From Impatiens glandulifera (Eukaryota > Streptophyta > Magnoliopsida > Ericales > Balsaminaceae), in assembly GCF_907164915.1 (NCBI RefSeq), contig NC_061864.1:13151889-13215888 (forward strand): 64,000 nucleotides of DNA. Direction: 5' to 3'. The translations under genes were made by a program, and so were the position numbers. The notes beneath the pieces are model-generated. The model saw only the letters and a list, made by a program, of their open reading frames with translations. It made no database searches and was not told the DNA's origin. Each line of letters opens with the position of its first letter. The stretch's first letter is position 1. This document shows positions 36,032 through 47,600 of the stretch, in pieces.

Positions 36032-38520
36032 GTTTTCTGGCTCCTCATAATAGTTAACAAGAAACAGAACACCATAAGTTCAAATATTTCTTAAAAAAGA
36101 CAGTAATTAATGTTGTTTGTGACATGCAAAAGAATGCCAAATTCAGTTGGGTTCAACTTTCAAGCCATTTGGACATATGAATCAACAAAATAAAAAATTT
36201 AATGCCTTTGTGGAAGCAGTTGTACTTTATAATTTTGACATCACATCGGATCGATCTAGAGCTGAGACATTTGATTAGTATGTTGTCAATTTGATCTTAG
36301 TAGAGATATATCAAATAAGTAGAGCATATTGAGTATTTCTCCTTATTTTATAAGTAGAAAACAATACTAATGTTCACAAGCAAGGAAACATTTTTGCTAC
36401 AAATCTAATCAAATTGTTTGTTTAGAGAACGCTCTTATTCATGTTAGAGATCGGTTTTCTTGGAAAGTTATAATGAGTCTTAACATCTAATATACTGCAT
36501 CAACAAATGTTGCTCACTTTTAGGTCAAACTGATTAATTGGAGCTTTACCAACAATATTGTAAACGACAATAAACCAATTTTATTCGTTATGTGATGGAC
36601 GATATAAAATAAATAAATAAATAAATAGAAAAGTCTTCGAAGAGAAAAGTTATGAGTACGATCGTCTCAAATGATTAATGTTATACACATTCGTTTCAAT
36701 ACGGACTAGGGAAACCTAAGGATTGAGGATTCAGTGGTGTAATGTTAAGAGGTCGTTATTCATCTGGATTCTTAGTTTTTACATGAAGGTACATGATAAT
36801 TTTTTTTTATCTTTTGGCATTTAAAATTATTACGTTGTTATGTTGTTATTTTATGTTTTATTTTTTTTCTTTTATAACGTTTGAATGCATTTTGCACTAT
36901 TTTTTTATAAAACTTGACATTTAAATAAAAAACTAATGAGACGTAGTAGAACCTACATGAAACACATGAAACGATAGACACACTTATCTACAAAAACTAA
37001 TTATGAACTATTGTCATTTTTTAATGTAAAAAAGACCTATTTCAACTTAAGACGTTATGAGTGAAAATCGAATTGTGATTTTTGGTCTCTTACGAACTAC
37101 TCTTACTATTTGAGTTATCTTAACTAGTTATAAACTAGTGTTAGTTACATTTTAAAACGTTCCAATGATAACTTGGTACGAAACACACTATGATAATTTA
37201 AGTGAAAAAAATTGGTGGCTAAGAGACCAAATATCGCGAGTTTGTTATTCGCTTAAAACATTTTAAATTGAAGTTGAATTTATTTGTATGAGATTAAGAG
37301 ATTGGTCAATGAAAGAGGGGTTAGAAATTTTCTCAAAAATATATATATTTTTTTGTATTAGAATATGTTACAAATAAATAAAATAAAATAGAATACAAAG
37401 AAATTAAATGAGAAAATATTGGTTTTGAAGCATATGAATGATGCATGTAATCTTTTTTAGTTGAATTTTCTATTTTGTTAAGGTAGAAAGTTATAATGAC
37501 ATTTATTTTAGGTGTTTGTGACAATGAAACATTTATTTTTGGTCTCTTAGGAACTAATATTTTCATTTAAGTTATCTTAGTGGGTATAACTTGTTTTTGT
37601 TAGAAGTGACTCTCTCATATTGTACCAAAAAAAAATTATATTAGTTTAAAACTTTAATCACTCCGCAACTAATACTTCAAAAATTATCATAAATTGAGTG
37701 AAGATGTTAAAAAAAAATCAATGAATGCTTTCTTCTCAATATGTTATCATAATAGTAGGTTTTATGAAAATAAATAACTTGTAGAGACTATTTCAAAATA
37801 TAAAATATTGACATTAATCCTCCTATGTCATTAATTTAGAATAAATTCATCAAATAATTAATGACATAATTAACTATTCATTACCTAGAATAAAATTAAA
37901 ATTCAAATAATTGTAAAATAAGCATCATGGAATTTAAATGGATTTAATTAAGTAGGTAAGCCAAACCAAACAAAATGAACCAAATCGATGAAAAATTGAC
38001 CAATCGAGTTTTGACTTATTCATAATTTTCTGTACCGACCCTATCTGGTTCTGTTAATGGTTTATATAATAAAAGTTTGACAATTTAATCAACCGATTTA
38101 TTGTATATACGTGTTTGTGTTTTTTATATATTTATAGATGTTCTTTTAGCCTAGTAACAAATGATGATCATAATGTTTTTTTTTATTCAAATTTTAACAC
38201 ACATATTTATTATTTTAATGTTTTTTTTATTTCTCAAATTTATTTTAATATATATTTTTAAGTTAAATAATTATTTTATTTTACAAGTTTATTATAAAAT
38301 TCAATTAGTTTATTTTTTAATTTATTATATATATAAATATATATATATTTTAATAAAACTCAATTAATGTTTTTAGTTTATTATATTATATATTTGTTAT
38401 TTTTAAACGATCTAACCAACTATTGGGTTCAATTTTTCGGTAAAAAAAATCGGACCGAACTGAACCGCTTAGATTTAATTATATTTTGATGAGACAACTG
38501 TTCATTTAGAGTTCAATCGG
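36032..38520. other. AT-rich spacer with repeat scraps
   Basis: No gene supported. 37960-38470 begins with GTAAGCCAAACCAAAC and ends with CGGACCGAACTGAACCGC. Read inward from both ends this gives similar GGTTC/GGTTTGG-type sequence, suggesting an old MITE. A second tRNA-like scrap lies near 37200. Confidence 0.45.
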
Positions 38521-40503
38521 AGGGGCTCGGCTTCGATTTTTGCCGCCAGAGAGTAGAGCCGGGAAGAGTAGCTAGATGCGGATGTTCTTCTTCCACTTTT
38601 TCCGAGAGAACGGCGTAGCAGCTCGATTCCTCTTTTTTTAAAGCACCGTCAATCACTTCTTCCTTAATCTGAGAAATCTAACAGCATCTTTAGATATTAA
38701 TCGAGCAGTGGAATGAGAGGCTGAGAGAATCAGTCCATTTATCACCTTCTGAAGCAATGAAATGAAACGAGATTGAGAGACCGACGAATATATCGGTTTC
38801 TCCTCACCTTTCTTTCTTTCGCTGCAGAAACCGTCTTTCAATCCTTTATTTCCAGACGTTAAACGGAAAACTCCAGTTCGGGGACAACTTCTTACTTCCT
38901 GAAGCAGACAAACTATTCAATCCTATCCTCTGTATCAGGTATAAAACTCTCCCTATTCATTTTGCTGAAATGATCGAAGAGTGCTTAAATTTAGCTGAAT
39001 AATTATGCTTAAAACATTCTTACACCAGTTTTGATTCCATGATTAAGCACTTTGTACATGCTCCAAAATAACACGAGTGAGTTTGATAGAGTCATGATAT
39101 TCTCAAACGTTGATTGGTTCTATTTGAATGCTATAAACTGTTGGTACCAAATCGATCTAAGAAGCTTTTGGATTCTACTTGACTGGAGCTACTGTGAAGC
39201 AATTTGGATTCAATAGCATGCTAACTATTTAGTTGATTGGATGTTGTCTATTGTGGATTGGTTAATTATTTGGAGAGAAGCTTGTATATATGTGAACTAA
39301 ATGAATGCAGTAGACTTTGTGATGATAAAGGAATGTGATACAATCTCTTGTTTGAAAACCTAGGATTGATAGGGAATTAGCCTAAGCTTTGATTGTATTG
39401 TCTATTCCAAACTTCACTGAGTTGTCTAAGATTGATTTTCGTCTAAGAGATGTTTGATTCGAAATGAAAGTGAAATCTTAGCATTGTCTTGTTCTTGAAA
39501 TTGAATTGGAACTAGTTTGGTCTAGTCCAATTTTTCTACTATGCCAATTGATGCAAAAATGATTGAGTAGTCGTCATAATCCCTGAGTCCATATCATTTG
39601 GGGTACTTAGACAACATTTGCACGGACACTCTAAAAACAAACCAAACTAGCCAGCCAGAGACTAGGTATAGCTCCGAGGCCTTTACACCGAATCCATTAA
39701 TCTCCGGTTCACATAATTTGTGCTTTACTTTCTTCTTTCCTGGTTATGCAATTATAATTTAACCAATTTATCCATTAGAAGATTACTCTCTTCTTTCCCA
39801 GTTTTGCCGAGGTACCATTCACGAACTCTAGCAGATCATAGCCTCTTAAAACTGGAACTACCTGTTATTTTCACCCAGTATAGTTAGTTATGTTGTTCTA
39901 TTTGGTTGTAGTGCAGAAACTTGGAAACATTGAATTTGTTGAAATTTCCATCTGTTTTTCCTTCCTTTTTTCCCAGGGAACTTTCCCTTCAATGGAGAAA
40001 ACATGTAATGAAAATAAAGCTGTAAGCTTCTAGTTGAGAGATTTTCGGAATATCTTAGTTGAGTTTTCTTTAGTTGAGCTTTCCTCTGTTATTATTCTTC
40101 CGGGCTTCTGGTATAGGAATATGATGTGGCAATATGCGCTAATTTATCTTTAATGTCTATCAATTGGTTTTCCTCACCATTTACTCTCTCTGTGTAAATT
40201 GTAGTTTTCAAACAATAAGTTGTATCTTAAGATTATTTGTGTAAGTAAGATTTTAACTTAGTTTAAAAAAAAATCTGAGTAAGGAGGAGCCAATAGAAGG
40301 TGATTTAAGTACTAAAGACATGCTCAATCCATTGAGCTAGAAGCTGAAAAAAGTATAATCAAGCATATATCATTTTATATGGATTCCTTTTGATTATTCT
40401 CTACTATTTAGTATTATGTATTCTATTCTTGAACTGTTAACTTAATTCCCTAGGTCTTACCGGTCAATTTCAGGCAAAACCAAACATCCTACTGTAATAT
40501 GAT
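38521..40503 (+). promoter_or_regulatory. Promoter, leader and 5' UTR intron of the PPR gene
   Basis: From about 38521 the DNA becomes GC-richer and pyrimidine-rich, like a leader. TATCAG|GTATAA at 38937/38938 is a good donor and ATTTCAG at 40467-40473 a good acceptor, giving a likely 1.5-kb leader intron. A three-codon uORF (ATG ATA TGA, 40499-40507) overlaps the main ATG. Confidence 0.5.
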
Positions 40504-42396
40504 ATGATAAGAGCATCGATACATAGTACAAGGATACTGCTTTTCAGTTTCCTCTGCCGAGCCCAAAACAACTACTCTTCATGGAACGTCCAACTGAGAG
40601 AGCTATCCAAGGAAGGTCATTATCAGCAAGCAATCACCTTATACCGCCAAATGCTCCGATCTGGAGATTCACCTGATCCCTTTACATTTCCCTTCGCTCT
40701 CAAGTCCTGCGCCTTCCTCTCTTTGTCCACTTTTGGGATCCAGCTCCATGGCCATGTCGTGAGAACAGGTTGTGAGGATGAGCCCTTTGTGCAGACCGCT
40801 TTGATTTCTATGTACTGTAGATGCTTCTTGGTTGACAGTGCACGTCAACTGTTCGATGAAAGTCCAGCCATGCGTGAGTCAACTGTTTGTTACAATGCTC
40901 TCATTTCTGGGTACACCTATAACTCTCGATTCCCTGATGCAGCTGGTCTGTTTCTTAGAATGAGGGATTTGGGCGTCCCTGCCAATTCCGTTTCTTTATT
41001 GGGTTTGGTTTCAGGTTGTGATAATCTGCCATTTGGGTTATGTGTTCATGGATTCTGTGAGAAGTACGGATTGGTAACTGATCTTTCTGTTGCGAATTGT
41101 TTTCTTACAATGTATGCTCGATGTGGATCGATTGAATCCGCGAGGAACCTATTTGATAACATGGAAAAGAAGGAATTGCTTTCCTGGAATGCAATGGTAT
41201 CTGGTTACGCTCAAAACGGGCTTGCCACGAATGTTTTAGATCTCTACCATGAAATGGAGTTGCTAAGGATTAAACCAGATCCTGTCACATTTGTTGGTGT
41301 TTTATCATCTTGTGCTAACCTTGGCGCCAAACAAATTGGCCTAAAGGTTGAACATCAAATTGAATCAAGCGGTTTCCAATCAAACATGTTCCTAAAGAAT
41401 GCATTGATTAACATGCACGCTAGATGTGGCAATTTGGCAAAAGCTCAAGCCATTTTCGATTCAATGCTTGATAAGCGTCTAGTGTCATGGACGTCAATTA
41501 TAGGTGGATATGGAATGCACGGTCAGGGTGAAACTGCTATAAAACTCTTCGACGAGATGATTAGATCAGGGATTGAACCCGATGGAACAGTGTTCGTTTC
41601 TGTCTTGTCTGCATGCAGTCACGTCGGTTTGACTGACAAGGGGTTGGATTATCTTGATATGATGCAAACAAAATTCAATTTAGAACCAGGTTCGGAGCAT
41701 TACTCGTGTGTTGTCGATCTCTTAGGTCGGGCTGGTCGTCTGGATGAATCTGTAAAATTGATAAACACCATGGCTGTGGTGCCAGATGGTGCAGTTTGGG
41801 GAGCATTGCTAGGTGCTTGTAAGATACATAGGAATGTGGAGTTAGCTGAATTAGCCTTCGATCATGTCATCAGGCTTGAACCTAAGAACATCGGTTACTA
41901 TGTTTTGATGTCAAACGTTTATAATGAGGCGGGGGATTTGGATGGGGTGTTGAGAATTCGTGTTATGATGAGGAAACGAAATCTGAGGAAAGATCCCGGG
42001 TATAGCTATGTTGAGTATAAGGGGAGAACTCATTTGTTCTTGGCAGGAGATAGGAGTCATCCTCAAATAGAAGAGATTGATGATATGATGAAGAAATTAG
42101 ATGGTTTGGTGAACGAATTAACAGGTTTGGAAAAGAATATGAACGGAGGGAGAAGAGATGAAGGTTTTGTAGATGTTCTAGGGGTTCATAGCGAAAAGTT
42201 AGCGATTGTTTGTGGATTGATAAATAGTAGTATGGAGACAGAACTTCTTGTGATAAAGAACTTAAGGATATGTGGGGATTGCCACCTGTTTATGAAGTTA
42301 GTTAGCAAGATTGTGGGTCGCCAATTTGTTGTGAGGGATGCAACTCGTTTCCACCATTTTGCCGGTGGAGCGTGTTCTTGTAATGACTATTGGTGA
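40504..42396 (+). CDS. MEF10: PLS-class PPR protein with E and DYW domains, MEF10-like
   Basis: Intronless coding frame of 630 aa. The N-terminus (MIRASIHSTRILLFSFLCRA) is Arg/Ser/hydrophobic without acids, consistent with mitochondrial import. Then come about a dozen PLS-type PPR motifs (SWNAMVSGYAQNGL, ALINMHARCGNLAKAQAIFD, SWTSIIGGYGMHGQGETAI, SCVVDLLGRAGRLDESVKLI). The E/E+ region follows (VWGALLGACKIHRNVELAE, GYYVLMSNVYNEAG, KDPGYSYVE). The C-terminal DYW deaminase domain has the HSEKLAI active-site HxE, the CGDCH zinc pair and a terminal CNDYW. Family role: site-specific C-to-U RNA editing in mitochondria. From remembered sequence it is closest to Arabidopsis At3g11460 (MEF10). Orthology needs a tree. 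No truncation is visible. Confidence 0.9.
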   Translation: MIRASIHSTRILLFSFLCRAQNNYSSWNVQLRELSKEGHYQQAITLYRQMLRSGDSPDPFTFPFALKSCAFLSLSTFGIQLHGHVVRTGCEDEPFVQTALISMYCRCFLVDSARQLFDESPAMRESTVCYNALISGYTYNSRFPDAAGLFLRMRDLGVPANSVSLLGLVSGCDNLPFGLCVHGFCEKYGLVTDLSVANCFLTMYARCGSIESARNLFDNMEKKELLSWNAMVSGYAQNGLATNVLDLYHEMELLRIKPDPVTFVGVLSSCANLGAKQIGLKVEHQIESSGFQSNMFLKNALINMHARCGNLAKAQAIFDSMLDKRLVSWTSIIGGYGMHGQGETAIKLFDEMIRSGIEPDGTVFVSVLSACSHVGLTDKGLDYLDMMQTKFNLEPGSEHYSCVVDLLGRAGRLDESVKLINTMAVVPDGAVWGALLGACKIHRNVELAELAFDHVIRLEPKNIGYYVLMSNVYNEAGDLDGVLRIRVMMRKRNLRKDPGYSYVEYKGRTHLFLAGDRSHPQIEEIDDMMKKLDGLVNELTGLEKNMNGGRRDEGFVDVLGVHSEKLAIVCGLINSSMETELLVIKNLRICGDCHLFMKLVSKIVGRQFVVRDATRFHHFAGGACSCNDYW

Positions 42397-42950
42397 ACCA
42401 ACATGTGAACTGCGAAACTTGTTTTCAGAAGATGAATCCAGATTGACCTGACTTGAGGTGAATTTCAAATACTTAAATCTTCATTTTAATCTAGATAGAT
42501 TGAAGTTCCACCACTTCTAGTCGATGTTTCTGATATTGTAATGTTATATAAGGGAGGTGATAAAAGAGGGTTTTAATTCATTTATGATATTCCAATATTT
42601 TGAGATGTAACACTATATTTGTATTAGTTTTAACTTATATTTTTATGGATGATCTTTGTATTTTCTACTTTCTAATCAAAATTGGGGTCTAAGGAGAATA
42701 TGTATGGTGAACAGTTAACTATAATAAATCATATCACTTTACTTAAACAATGAATGGGAATGAAACAATATTTTGAGGAGTATTCCAGAAGGAATGTGGA
42801 TCCTTAATTTTATATGTTCTTATCATTTTAATAATCGTGAAAATTTTCGAGTTTGGGGTCTTGAATGTGAAGACAGGTTTTCCTCGAGGTTAGCATAAGA
42901 TGTTGTTCGTGCTAGAAGGAGTCAGTACCATGGTCTCATTTTGTGTTGTC
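42397..42950. other. PPR gene 3' UTR and spacer
   Basis: Probable 3' UTR for the first 200-300 bases, then AT-rich DNA leading into the LINE fragment. No feature otherwise. Confidence 0.5.
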
Positions 42951-43495
42951 TTCAAAGGTCATTTTCAGACATTTGTGGTTGGTGTTTCATTAAAGGCTTC
43001 CTACACGAGATCGAGTCAATAAGTATATGAATATTTCAGATTCAAGTTGTCTTCCTATGTGTGGCCGCGTGGGAAATGAGGAGACCATAAATCATATTTT
43101 TAGAAATTGTCCATTTGCTTCTTTGCTTTGGGATAAATTTTCTACATTCATGGGTCTTCTTAGTTTTTTAAGAGAATGGATTGATATTAAAGATGTTGCT
43201 CTCATCAAGACAAATGGTAAAAATTTTGTGTTTCTTTGTCAATATTGTTTATCACATTTGAATGGAGCGTAATGCGAGAACTTTTTCTAGAGTTCAAAAT
43301 GATATTGAACAAAATTGGAGGGATATCATTTTTGATGAAAACTCACTTATTCGAACGTGGAGACGAATACTTACTTGTGAAAGAAATTGGTTGATTTGTC
43401 AGAAACGGAGTATTACTTATGAGAAAATCACTAATTTTTTTCCTTTATTCGGTTTAAAAATAATAATAATGAAGTGTGTATTTGAGTTAAATTAG
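42950..43495 (+). mobile_element. LINE ORF2 C-terminal fragment (zf-RVT region)
   Basis: Broken frames read CLPMCGRVGNEETINHIFRN then CPFASLLWDKF, the zinc-binding C-x2-C...E..HIF..C...W pattern at the end of plant non-LTR reverse transcriptases. After a frame change comes WNERNARTFSR, also typical of the LINE tail. Stops and a frameshift near 43265 make it a pseudogene. No poly-A tail is obvious. Confidence 0.7.
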
Positions 43496-43899
43496 AATAT
43501 ATGGTGTAGTTTGATTTGTTTGACATTTATATCTCAACTACAATATCATACACACAATTTTCTTAAATCACTTTATTCTAGTTGGCAAATGAATTAATAA
43601 AATAGAAGTTGTCTTTTAATAAATTGAATTGCTAGCTAGCTAACATCTCATTGGAAGCGTGCTGAACAAAAGACCACCGTAGATTCCTTGGACCCCACAC
43701 TACTACACAAGTGTGAATCATAGCTGGTCCCATCCAACATCCTGCATTCAAAAATTTCAACCTATTGGACTTCCTTTTTCATATAATATAATATAATATA
43801 AAAATCTAGATTTTTATTAATTTGAGTGACTTAAATTAATTAATTTCTTTATTAGTAAGGAAGATGATGTGATTATTTATTATTAATAAAACTGCAGAA

Positions 43900-44670
43900 G
43901 CGGTTAAAACCTGGTCCTCTCTCCTTTGTGGATGCCGCCTATTTCTCTGCAATTTCGATCTTCGTCATCCGAGATGATGACTATGAACAAGGCGTAAACT
44001 GCGAGCTCTTCCCCTTCTCCATCTCCCGTGAATCTCTCTCTCAACTCTTCACCGATTATCATCCAAAATTCTCTCAACTGTCAATCCCGATCGCCCTCCA
44101 CATTCATTGTTGGAATCTAATATTTTGGGTTTATTCTCCACCAAGATTGATTTCCTCTTTGCTATCCTCTCAACCTGCTGAGCTAATACCTATATATTTC
44201 TAGATAGAGAATGTTTCAGGTAAAATTCAGATCTATGACTTTCGCTTTCTCAAACTGTTTCTGTAGATTTTGAGTGTCGACTGTGAACGATCTGCCTGTT
44301 ATTCATTCTTCTTCATGATGATTTGATTTAGTATTAGCCTCTTTTAATAGTTTCCATTTTCATTTCCCCTAATTTTCAGGTTTCTACTGTCTGAGGATGA
44401 TTCAAATATATCAGCAAATTTCGTGAACTGCAGGTTCTTATTTCATTTTGCGTGTATCAATCAATTCAGTTAGATCGAGATTCTGTGCTAGTCAGATTGT
44501 TTTAAGGATAGTAAGTAACAACTAAGGGATAATTTTATTTGAACTAGGGTAGAAAAGTTGGTATCTTGTTTTTTTCTTGGTTTGAGTGGAGTAGTGATGA
44601 TATAGTGTTTACATGGTCAAATTTGTTGTTTAATGCAGCTAAACAAACAGAGAGTTAATCTGCTGAAGCT
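43900..44670 (+). promoter_or_regulatory. Leader region of the Raf-like kinase gene
   Basis: GC-richer pyrimidine-rich DNA from about 43900 looks like a transcribed leader. GTTTCAG|GTAAAA near 44219 is a donor and TAATGCAG at 44632-44639 an acceptor, so one or two leader introns are likely. A 91-codon open frame at 43928-44203 lies in the leader and would be a uORF if transcription starts upstream. Confidence 0.45.
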
Positions 44671-47600
44671 ATGAATAATGGGGCATTTGGTCATTCTAAT
44701 GGCCGGGTGCATCAAGAGTCCAACCCTTTTATTCAAAAGAATGGGATGGCATCAGGACAAAGAGTAAATAATATGTTTCTGCAGACCAGAGATGAATTTC
44801 CATTGGATAATTTTCAACATGTTCCTTCTGTGGAAACTTTGCCACCAGGCCATGAGCAGAGAACTATACTCAATGGTAATATGAACAACCAAATGGAATA
44901 TGAGGATATCTCCAAAATTCTTGGTTTGGAGAGGATGAGTTCCCAGTTTAGTTCCGACACAAATGACTTTTCTCATGTAAAAGGTGCAGAGCTTGCGGAG
45001 GACTTTTTTACTAACCAAGCATTTCGAGTCCAACAAGTAAATTCTCACAGTGAGACTGGGCAGCTAAATGTTGCCAGTGGTGCAACAAACCATTATCCAC
45101 CCATGAATAGTTCTGAACGCTCTAACACTTTCCGATCTTCTTCATTTGGAGTTCCAGATGGGTCTCAAGTTAAATTGAAATTCCTGTGCAGCTTTGGTGG
45201 AAAAGTCTTACCTCGGCCAAGTGATGGAAAGCTCAGGTATGTAGGGGGGGACACAAGAATAATTTCTCTGTGCAAGAATATTACATGGGAAGAACTTGTA
45301 AGGAAAACCTGTGAGATCTTTAGCCAACCTCACACAATTAAGTATCAGCTACCTGAAGAAGATCTTGACGCCCTCATATCTGTGTCCACGGTAGAGGATC
45401 TTCAGAATATGATTGAAGAGTACCATGAACTTGAAAGAGGAGGAGGTTCTCAAAAGCTCCGAATATTCTTGATCACTCTTGGAGAATCTGAGGATGCACA
45501 AACTCTTGATTCCTGCCCGAATCATGAATGCAACCACGATGTCCAATATGTGGCAGCTGTGAATGGTGTAGCTAAACCAGGTTCACAAAGCAATAATGGA
45601 CTTCATATGGTAAACAGTGCTATTAATTCAAGAACTAATGTCGAAAACAAGAATATTCACGCTGATTCATATGCCAGTTCCCAGTTTGAAAATGAAGCTC
45701 AAGACTTGATAGCTCTTCCTCATCAATTACCTTCTTTTTCCTCAGCACCGGGTATGCAAGGGGAGCTTAGAAGTGTGCGTGGACAATTGGACAAAGATAA
45801 CTTTTTTGGTGATGTTACTGAGACTAACAGCTTGTGCAGTACTCGTCTACCTCCTGAAAACATCAGCAATGGTACTTCTGTTTGTTATCCTCCAGGCAAT
45901 GGTGTAACACCTACTCTATGCAATATTCCTAGTAAAACTGATATTGGCATCCAGCAAATTAAACAAAGAGAAGTAGAGTTTAATAACAGCCTTTCTACTA
46001 GGGAATTCTCGATTCCTCCAAGTTCTGATCAAGACAAAAGGACATTTTTTGGAGAAAGAAGTTTGTTTTTCGACAAACCAGTTATCTCTCCAGAAGAATC
46101 ATCAAATGCTCTGTCAGAAGCTAAGGAGCCAATTAATTCTTGTGGAGTCTTGCACACCTTTTCTGGTTCACAGCTGCAAGAACATGAAGGGATGCCTGTG
46201 CAGATTAATTCTCAGATTGCAGAATATGCAGCTTTTCAAGGTAAAATGGATTCTAAGAAAGACTCTTTATGTTCAGAATCAATGGGAGGGATAGTGTATA
46301 TGCCTGATGAAGCAGATGGTATGGCTGACAAGTATAGATTAACAAGAAATTTAAGTAAAGATGCAGCCTCGCTACAAATCCATACTAAGCAAAACTTTTC
46401 TTGTCCTGAAATGATGAATGGTTTAGCTCAAACAGATCCCAATTTGCATTCAACCAAAACTATTTCCGGACTCCCCGATTCTTCCATGGAGTACAAGTTC
46501 ATGTCTCCAAATATATATTCAGAGCAAATGCCTATCCATAGTAATGTTCCAGTAAGAAACATCAATAACCTGGAGCAGGCTAGTCATGCAGCACCTATAA
46601 TTGATTTAAGGTGCTTTACAGATGCAGCACCAGAGGAGAAGGTAGGGAGAACTCAGGAGCATCAACATGTTTTAGATGGTAAGGTGGGTGGTCAAAAGAG
46701 ATTTGAAATGGAACAATCCAACAATTCAGATTTTCCAGATTCGTTTTACAGATCCCAACAGCTTACTTATGTAAATCATCTTGCCGATTTTGTTACTAGT
46801 CTAGTGGATGACGTCACTATTCGTCAATACCCCATGTTGGATACTGTTAATGGCCAGAAGAATGAATGTCATCCTAAACTTGTGCACGAAACTGCTGATC
46901 TATACTCTTCTGCCACATGTAATGCTACTGGTTTGAACACGAAATTGTCGAATATGATTCCAGATCCTATAATGACTGGATTTAAGAATGAAATTTCTCT
47001 CATAGATCATGACTTTGGGAATTTCCCAAACCACATGAAGGCAAATTCAGGCATTGGTGGATATACTGAAGATTCAAATTTGTATGCTGAGCAGAATCAA
47101 CCGAATTCAAGACTTGTTGCTGAACATGTTTTAGATGCAACTGCTGCTTATATTCCACCTTCTGTATCGGAGCCTCTTGACAGCTTTCTTGGAGATTTTG
47201 AGTCTGAGGTAGTTTACATTTGGTCTTCTATAAGTACTTTAGCATTTGTCTGATTGCTTGATGATTGTTGGTCCTACATAGGTTGCTAATGTGGAAAGCA
47301 TAAAGAAGGACATTACTATAAATGACACACTAATTGCTGAGAAAGAAGCCAATGGATATGGGTTGCAGGTTTACTTTTATCTTTTCACTTATGAATTCTC
47401 TGGTACATATCACCATTTGTAGGAGGGCTTGATTCATGATTATTGTTGTAGAATCTTGAGCTTTTGAGAGTGAAAGTATGATAATATTATTGAATGATAT
47501 GAACTTGAGATTTACATGAGAAATGTGTGGTATATAAAGTATATTGAATGAAGGGTCGGCCTTTGGTCTGCCCTAGATTTAGAATATATATATATATATA

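Noticed and set aside
43928..44203. 91-codon frame before the Raf-like kinase
   Set aside because: Lies in the probable 5' leader, shows no known domain and runs into a good splice donor. Treated as a possible uORF, not a gene.
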